From positions 1,740,001 to 1,804,000 of the forward strand of contig JAJEKV010000103.1 in NCBI GenBank assembly GCA_021234155.1: 64,000 bases of DNA, given 5' to 3'. Below are positions 58,237 to 64,000 of the stretch, one piece after another. A program made the translations under genes and the position numbers. Positions within the stretch are counted from its first letter, which is position 1; each line of letters begins with the position of its first letter. The DNA comes from Isoetes taiwanensis (taxonomy: Eukaryota; Streptophyta; Lycopodiopsida; Isoetales; Isoetaceae). The notes below the pieces were generated by a model. The model ran no database searches, had not been told where the DNA came from, and worked only from the letters and a program-made list of their open reading frames with translations.

Positions 58237-60022
58237 TCATTGGCTTTCTTCCTCGATGAAGACTGCTTTGCAAGCTTCATAACACATAAAAGAAATCCCA
58301 GCTGCTGGCATTAGCTTCATGCAGCTTGCTCCAAGTCCTATGTAAAGGCCAGCTGGTCCTTCTTTCTCTAGTATAGAAGTGAGGGCATGAAAAACATTAC
58401 TATAGACCTGCCTGCCATTCAGAGCCCCAACTTGCATTCGTTTTCTTGCTACTTCCAATGGAAAGGTGGTGGCACTGGCTATAGCACCTGATGCTGAGCC
58501 GATGAATAGGGTCGCCAAATTTCCTATTTGCTCTTCCTTAGTCAGATGTTTGTATGCCTTCCTCAGTGTCTCGTATGCAAAGTAATTGGTAGCAGCATAT
58601 GGAACTACTCCAACTAAACTTGGTGATAGACCCCTATATAATTCCATAAAGCCTTCTTCCTCCCATATCTTCACAAGTGCATGCATTAGGCCCTTATAAA
58701 CACCCCGCTGCACATGTAAAAGAAGAATTTGGTCATGAGTTGGGCACAAAATGCACAAGAACACACATAGTTACCTCGATGGTGACTCGAGTCTTCAAGA
58801 GTTCCAGTGGGTATGTACATAACGTCGAACACACTCCAGCAGTTGCACCTGCAATTGTCGAAATTGGAAATGGTATACGAGAACGCTCCTCAGCCTTAGG
58901 GGTTAAATGCTTTTTCACTGTATCATAGACAAAAAGCTGCATTGCAGACACTGAAAGACATCAAACATTTAAGAGCTTCTTTACCATAACTCTTAACAGA
59001 AATATAAATTTCATGAGTGTTTCTACATGACAAACTTTTCAATCCTCGTAATATGGACATTATCAACTGAAAATGTTTACATGCTTACTGTTACAAAATG
59101 CAACTTGACCATGACCAAGAAGTCATACCATACAAAACTGTTATAGGCTTATACTTGGTTGGTAAGAGAATTACCAACTGAGCATGGATCATGCAGATTA
59201 TAAGATGCATCGCTAAACTAATTACCAACCATAAAAGAAATGCATGCTTGTGCACCATAATGTGAAGGGCCAATCCTGCTTACAGCTTCTTTATAAAGAC
59301 TCGTTCTTTAACATACTTTTGACCATCCAGTTGCTTTTTCCAACCTCTTAACTTTACAATACATTTATCCATGCATAATTTAATAAACCTTACTTATTTG
59401 GCAATCTCACTTATCAGACCAGATGCAATCCTGTATGTAGTGAATACAATGTACTCAGCAATAGAAATGAATGCAAAATTACCTCAATGGCTTTGCTGGG
59501 GGCGACACGAATAACATTGATACCGTTTCCGCGAAAAAGACCTTGCCAGCCTTCCGTTTCAATAATGTGTCTAAAAACTGTACCAACAGTCTTTCCACCA
59601 CTTCCAACCATCAAATGGGTTCGAATAGTTTCCAATGGTGCAACTGCAGTCCGAGAAACAGCTCCCGCAAAAGCCCCGCTCAATAACCGCTTCAGTGAAG
59701 CATTACCTAGCTTCAGTCTCAAGACACAAACCCTTTTTGACTTTTTTTTCAGCTCAATTCTTCCATTTCCTTCTTCTACATTCACATCATCACATGTTTC
59801 ATCAGTCTCTTCCTGGAGAGACAGATTTTTGAAACCAAACTCACTAATAGGTGCAGGCTCAGGCCTAATTTCTCTATGACTGAACTCAATGCTCTGTTCT
59901 GGCGCAGCTAAAGAATGAGTAGAGACTGACTCTACAGGTAAGCAGTGCCTGTCCTTACGAGCGATACCCAAAGCTACTCTGGCTGATTTCATATTCTCAA
60001 TGCCGCCTCTTGTCCCAGCCAT
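58237..60022 (-). CDS. BT1: Mitochondrial-carrier-family adenine nucleotide transporter, BRITTLE1 type
   Basis: There are three exons: 60022-59483 (180 codons), 58936-58775 (54 codons) and 58707-58237 (156 codons plus TGA), giving 390 residues. All junctions are phase 0 with GT..AG. The N-terminal 100 or so residues are a basic, Ser-rich extension suited to plastid or mitochondrial targeting. Three carrier repeats follow, each with the P-x-[DE]-x-x-[KR] signature: APLETIR, YPLELLKTR and FPLEVARKR. They pair with the repeat-end motifs GWQGLFRGN, GFMELYRGL and GPAGLYIGL. GNGINVIRVAPSKAIE is characteristic of the BT1 group, which moves adenine nucleotides or ADP-glucose across plastid or mitochondrial inner membranes. 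Length and motifs are normal for the group and no lesion is seen. The exact substrate cannot be told from sequence alone. Confidence 0.93.
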
Positions 60023-62137
60023 GCTAAATATTCTCGTTCATTTAACCAATTTAAGGTACAAATAGAATAAAACGAACTGGGTTTTTCCCAACGTGTGTTC
60101 TTCGTCCTCTGCTGACGATTAAACTTTCCAGTTGAGATATAGCACCAGCTATAGATGAACATGGAACTAATCCACAGGCAGAAAACCTAATAGACAAAAT
60201 CAGATACATTAGAATGCTAAAGATTGCTACGAAAATGCGGCAGAGACAACCCTAAACTAGTTCCAAAAACCCCAGAAATTATTTCGAAGGAGCAAAGCGA
60301 AGGAGAACGTACCAGGTAGGATGTGACAAAGGAAGCGCATAGGGCCGCCGATGGGCCCAAGAGGGGTTCCGACAGGGACCAAAATTGTGGACTTTTTGAT
60401 TCGGTTTTCTACGTAGCACTAGACAGTAGATTGTGTGGCCTACTTACCTTGTGCTACAAACACACTAGGGTCCCAATGTGCCCCTCTCGGTCTAGAACCA
60501 AGCATTGTGCGGCTGTAAATAGACTTATCTTGAATGTAGTGACACCTTCGCCACTTTTTCGGGTGATTTCGAATGCTGGAATCACGACATAACTGTGCAG
60601 TCAAAATGACTATGTCTACCCCTTTAAAGGAGTTTGCCCAAATTTTTTGAGTGGAGTTTCTCCTCTGATTCGTATCCAAATCGGTTCAGACCACTTCCAA
60701 ATTGGTTGCGGCAAATTAGAGGCATAGGCCGCAGCTAACCAAAAATTAGATCGAGCGCCTCTGGATTAGACGAGTTGCAGCCGAGCAAATTTTGCCCCAA
60801 AAATGCACAGTCACACTGAGTGATTCCATGGGACAGCTTAATTTAGAAGTGATTCCACGGGACGAAATCCCTTTGCGAAGGTATTACCACATGTAAATCC
60901 AGCCTAACATGTTAAGTAGAGCATGCTTTAATGGGCTTTATTCTCGAAACCTTAAAACCAGCTCCAACATAATTAAAGAATCAAAACCAAACATAAAACC
61001 TAAGCCACCCTCCACTAAAATCAGGATCTCGTATAACCTTGACATATATTGGCAGAACAAGGATGTTGGATCCAGCGCCTTGCATAATAGGTGGCGTACA
61101 TGCAATCTGAGTCATTATTCTTTAAATTGGGCTTGCATACTTACAAATGGAAAACTCAAACCAATAACCTATAATTATGTTTTGCACGTACAAAATCAAC
61201 ACCATATAGTATATTACCTCAAATCTTATAGTATTTTGCAAATCTTGTTATATAGTATAGCAAATATCATACTTCCATACCCCACAAACGAGGAACTTTG
61301 TGTACGGTGTAGATTATGGAATAAGGGGTGAATATGCCTATCCAACAGCTCTCGTTGCCCTACGTCACCCCCCGTGTGAATATGCACCCAAATCAAAGGG
61401 GGTTTGAAGGGGGATTTAATTTAAAGGTAATGTAATGGTTTAATTTAATTTAATGTAATGGTTTTTGTTATAGGTTAAAAAAAATTTTTGCCCCTTCGGG
61501 GCTAAGAACAAACAATGTGACTTCACATTTGGATGAGTTAGATATTGTAGCAGCAATTAATATGCTTCAATGTAACATTTGATATTACAAAAGCCACAGA
61601 TGCATTAACATCGCATTTAATGGCCATCTTTTCCTGTAAGGTCATAAACTTCTGCTGAACTACAAACAATCAGGTCATTCATCTCCTTGAAGCACTAAGT
61701 TCATTGCTAGATGAAACATGCAAAGCCTCATGATAAAAAATAATGGTAGTAAAGGAGACAATATTTGGATTTGGCATTGCTTGACATTTTTAAGGGTTTT
61801 ATTTACCCGCTCACAATTCCATATAACAAAAGTCCTGAAGCAAAACATGATATCAATATAAGGGGCAAAAGTAAATTGAAGTCGTCATTTGAAAATGAAA
61901 AGCAAGATTCATATGTTCCGCTTTGTCACCTGCTTATGCAATCGGGAGACAAGAAATGTAATGTGATCATTAGAATGTAAACTTCTACGATGAACACAAT
62001 AGAGGAACAATATATAAGGAAAATAAAAATATTCGTACCCAATCGATATTATGATGATGCTTGATATTATGATATCTTGTGACAATCTCCCATAGATGCA
62101 ACTTTCATCCATTCTTATTCTTATAAAACACTTAATC
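60023..62137. other. Upstream region of the carrier gene and intergenic DNA
   Basis: The first 300 bases should hold the carrier gene's 5' UTR and promoter. No clear TATA box was chosen. The remainder shows no recognised gene; open frames at 60323-60592 and 60909-61331 lack motifs. Confidence 0.45.
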
Positions 62138-62590
62138 CTAGATATGCTGAACAATCCCTGATAAGGAACCAAATGCACTGCATAGTTTAAAGAAAGAAAT
62201 ACTGGAAGATTCGATATCATAGCCCATTAAGACATAAGCATGAGAATCTTCTGGATTTGCATGGTATAGTTTCTTAAAGCATTTCCATCCTAGTTCTGTT
62301 GCGCCATAAGCTCTGACTTCTAGTTTATCATGGTTTTGATCTCTGAAGATATCTGCAAATTCCAAAAGTCAATTTGAGAGACAGAAACAAAGTAAAGATG
62401 TGAATAGGCAAATATCAACATAAACAGAGCATAGATCGAAGATGCTCACATAGAATGCAGTCACAGTTTGGTCTTGCAATAGACAATACCTATCATTCCT
62501 TCTGGTACTATGCTTCTATACACTTGCTGCATGCATGTAAAACGGGATAGGGCAGCTGGGTACTGCTCAAATTGTCGCAGCAAATGACTC
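62138..62590 (-). pseudogene. PPR protein remnant (PPR motif and E-domain-like part)
   Basis: Two minus-strand pieces fit the plant PPR family of organelle RNA-binding proteins. One (about 62,590-62,480) reads EQYPAALSRFTCMQQ and then IVPEGM, like the 'G.Y.AAL.LF..MQQEG..P' of a PPR repeat. The other (62,350-62,138) reads LEVRAYGATELGWKCFKKLY and NPEDSHAYVLMGYD, like the E-motif 'ELG..A...L..L.PEDS.AYVLLSN'. The intervening PPR repeats are missing and the C-terminal continuation after YVLM diverges, so it is a deleted copy. The assignment rests on these two motifs only. Confidence 0.5.
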
Positions 62591-62619
62591 TTCTGTTTCC
62601 TTTAGTATTTCAAAATACC

Positions 62620-62725
62620 TCACACTTTGCGAAGCCAAATTGCTTCACAAGCAGCTTCTATGCAAGCTCTATACTCATCTTGTAGAGCTTTAATTGGCTG
62701 CTTTTTGCTACTCCAGTAACCGTTG
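62620..62725 (-). pseudogene. Short Ty1/copia RNase H fragment
   Basis: On the minus strand GYWSSKKQPIKAL, EYRACIEAACEAIWLRKV match the copia RNase H segment 'SSKKQ..VALSS.EAEYRA...AACE..WLR..L', with a short deletion in place of 'SSTEA'. No LTR was recognised nearby. Confidence 0.6.
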
Positions 62726-63078
62726 AGCAAGGGCTCATTTCCAAAATCCTCCAAATATATAAAGCAATTCAATGTGCATCCAACGGGTCAATCATAAGCC
62801 TACTCACCATTCTAACAGCAAATACCTGATCTTGTACCACTAGGGCACATTAATCTTACCAACTCCTATAAAATGTTGCATTGCACTTTTCCTCCCTATT
62901 GCGAATTAGTATCAGTTTACACGGGTGTATTAAACCACTGATTTGCCCTGATCATCTTAAACTTCCCTAGCAAATCTGAAATAGAAATAGTGCAACGGAA
63001 GTGTCACTTAGCATTTGTTTCACTCTTTATTCGGGCCATTGCCCTGCTGCCATATCCGGTTGATTCATGCAACATATA

Positions 63079-63291
63079 TCATCTGGTTCTTTTATCTAAA
63101 CCTGTCTGAGATAGATTAAGAGTAACTAGAGGAAAAAATCGACCTTCAACCATTACCCTGGTGCCCATAATCGGCCTGTATGAGGGATTCGAGTCTCCTG
63201 GGTCTGAATCGTCTGCCATAGATGGGCAGGACTTTGCCTTTTTCCTTTTGCCCTGCAAAAATTGTAAATGAATTCTTTCTAAGAATGTCAC
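63079..63291 (-). other. Unassigned open frame with a possible splice acceptor
   Basis: A minus-strand frame of 70 codons. From a 'tttttgcag' acceptor near 63,254 it reads GKRKKAKSCPSMADDSDPGD and IMGTRVMVEGRFFPLV. It may be an exon of an unknown gene. No domain was recognised. Confidence 0.25.
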
Positions 63292-63358
63292 ATTAATCTT
63301 ACCCGATAACTAAGAGACTTACTCTTGCCGCTGCAACTCGGGCCCTGTAGAATCAATT

Positions 63359-64000
63359 AGGAAGGAAGGAAGGAAGGAAGTATATTTTAACGTCCGCGGA
63401 GGCCAAACTTGACCTATGAGACGGTACATGCAGTACACAAAGCAGATAAAACCACACCAAAAAGACAAATGCTACTATACAATGTGTCCCTACTACTGGG
63501 ATGAAAAAACCCCCACATGGGAGGAAAAACCCCGGTAGTAGGCTCTCGATCCCTTGTCCCGTAAGGGATTCTCTAACCAGAGACTTGCAAAATGTAGGAT
63601 GCGAGACGTGCAACCATTGGCGATGCCAAGAATTGATGCAAATGTGCCTCGAGCATCTAAGATCGGCATGAGTTGCTCGGATATGCGTATATGCCGACAC
63701 TCTTGCAGAGCATGGTGCTCATCCTCTATCGTCCGCATGTGGCAACACCGCATATTCTCTCATGCCGGGGATTCTCTCGCCCTCCATCTCAGAAGTCCAA
63801 CGACTGTTTCAATTACCCTGAGATGATGGGACCCCGCCCTCACGGAGGCAATAGCTCTCCGTTTCTTCATAGATATATGTGCTTTCAAATGGTTGGTGTG
63901 GGCCATGTTCCGGTGTTGGATTAACTTGCGTGTGGTAGTGCTCGCTTTTTAGGCTTTGCACGAAAGTGGTTGCATCCCACGCAGTGGTGGCAAAGCCATT
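63359..64000 (-). mobile_element. LINE family B, 3' end of a copy that runs off the window
   Basis: The CCTT tail (63,359-63,379), the phrase 'cataggtcaagtttggcctc' with 'cgcggacgttaaaa', a 3' hairpin and an ORF2 C-terminus with CCHMRTIEDEHHALQECRHIRI match the copy at 45.4 kb. That Cys/His cluster lies at 63,753-63,660. The rest of ORF2 lies beyond 64,000. Similarity across the three copies defines the family's 3' end. Confidence 0.8.
63489..63542 (-). other. Hairpin in LINE family B 3' UTR at 63.5 kb
   Basis: CCTACTAC (63489 onward) pairs exactly with GTAGTAGG (63535-63542). The inner part is 'ggggtttttcctccc' against 'gggggttttttcatccc' on the minus strand, the same design as in other copies but with different outer arms. 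Confidence 0.72.

Noticed and set aside
59471-59879. Plus-strand frames of 71-130 codons opposite BT1 exon 1
   Set aside because: Antisense shadows of a clear mitochondrial-carrier exon.

Overview
The window looks like nuclear DNA of a land plant with a large, transposon-filled genome. Split genes with GT..AG introns, plant-type Ty1/copia and Ty3/gypsy LTR elements primed by initiator tRNA-Met, L1-like and other LINEs, a BRITTLE1-type carrier, a three-repeat MYB, PPR and receptor-kinase remnants all point that way. I recall relatives of the transposase-like gene at 22.3-42.6 kb mainly from seed-free plants, so a fern or similar lineage is my best guess; that is inference, not proof.

Layout. 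1-3.7 kb: A/G-rich, diverged tandem repeats without genes. 3.7-5.9 kb: unassigned, running into the 3' end of a gypsy element. 5.9-7.6 kb: gypsy LTR with polypurine tract. 7.6-8.4 kb: broken copia RNase H. 10.8-18.5 kb: a second gypsy copy of the same LTR family, with LTR, primer site, decayed interior and a minisatellite. 19.2-22.1 kb: plus-strand remnants of an FCP1-like HAD phosphatase and a Ulp1-like protease. 22.3-42.6 kb: a decayed minus-strand gene whose single recognised phase-0 intron has grown to 17.7 kb. In that intron an unknown plus-strand ORF was split by a copia element (25,034-41,093, TSD TGCTT), and the copia gag was in turn split by a 10.2-kb L1-like LINE (26,081-36,300, 12-base TSD). 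43.8-44.5 kb: MYB3R-type exons. 45.4-46.1, 49.8-55.2 and 63.4-64 kb: three copies of a second LINE family with short tandem-repeat tails and a 3' hairpin. 46.5-47.2 kb: receptor-kinase remnant. 57.4-57.7 kb: a small intact membrane-protein gene. 58.2-60.0 kb: an intact three-exon mitochondrial-carrier gene (BT1 type). 62.1-62.6 kb: PPR remnant.

The only genes that look intact are the carrier and the small membrane protein; the MYB exons are undamaged but incomplete. Nearly everything else is mobile DNA in several age layers, and exact target-site duplications allow two of the nesting events to be put in order. The most unusual signals are the nested insertions in an otherwise phase-consistent intron, an antisense ORF in that intron that is still in frame across the insertion, and hairpins in LINE 3' regions whose outer arms differ between copies yet mostly remain complementary within a copy. 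Coordinates, splice sites and identities were read by eye; no alignment or database search was run.
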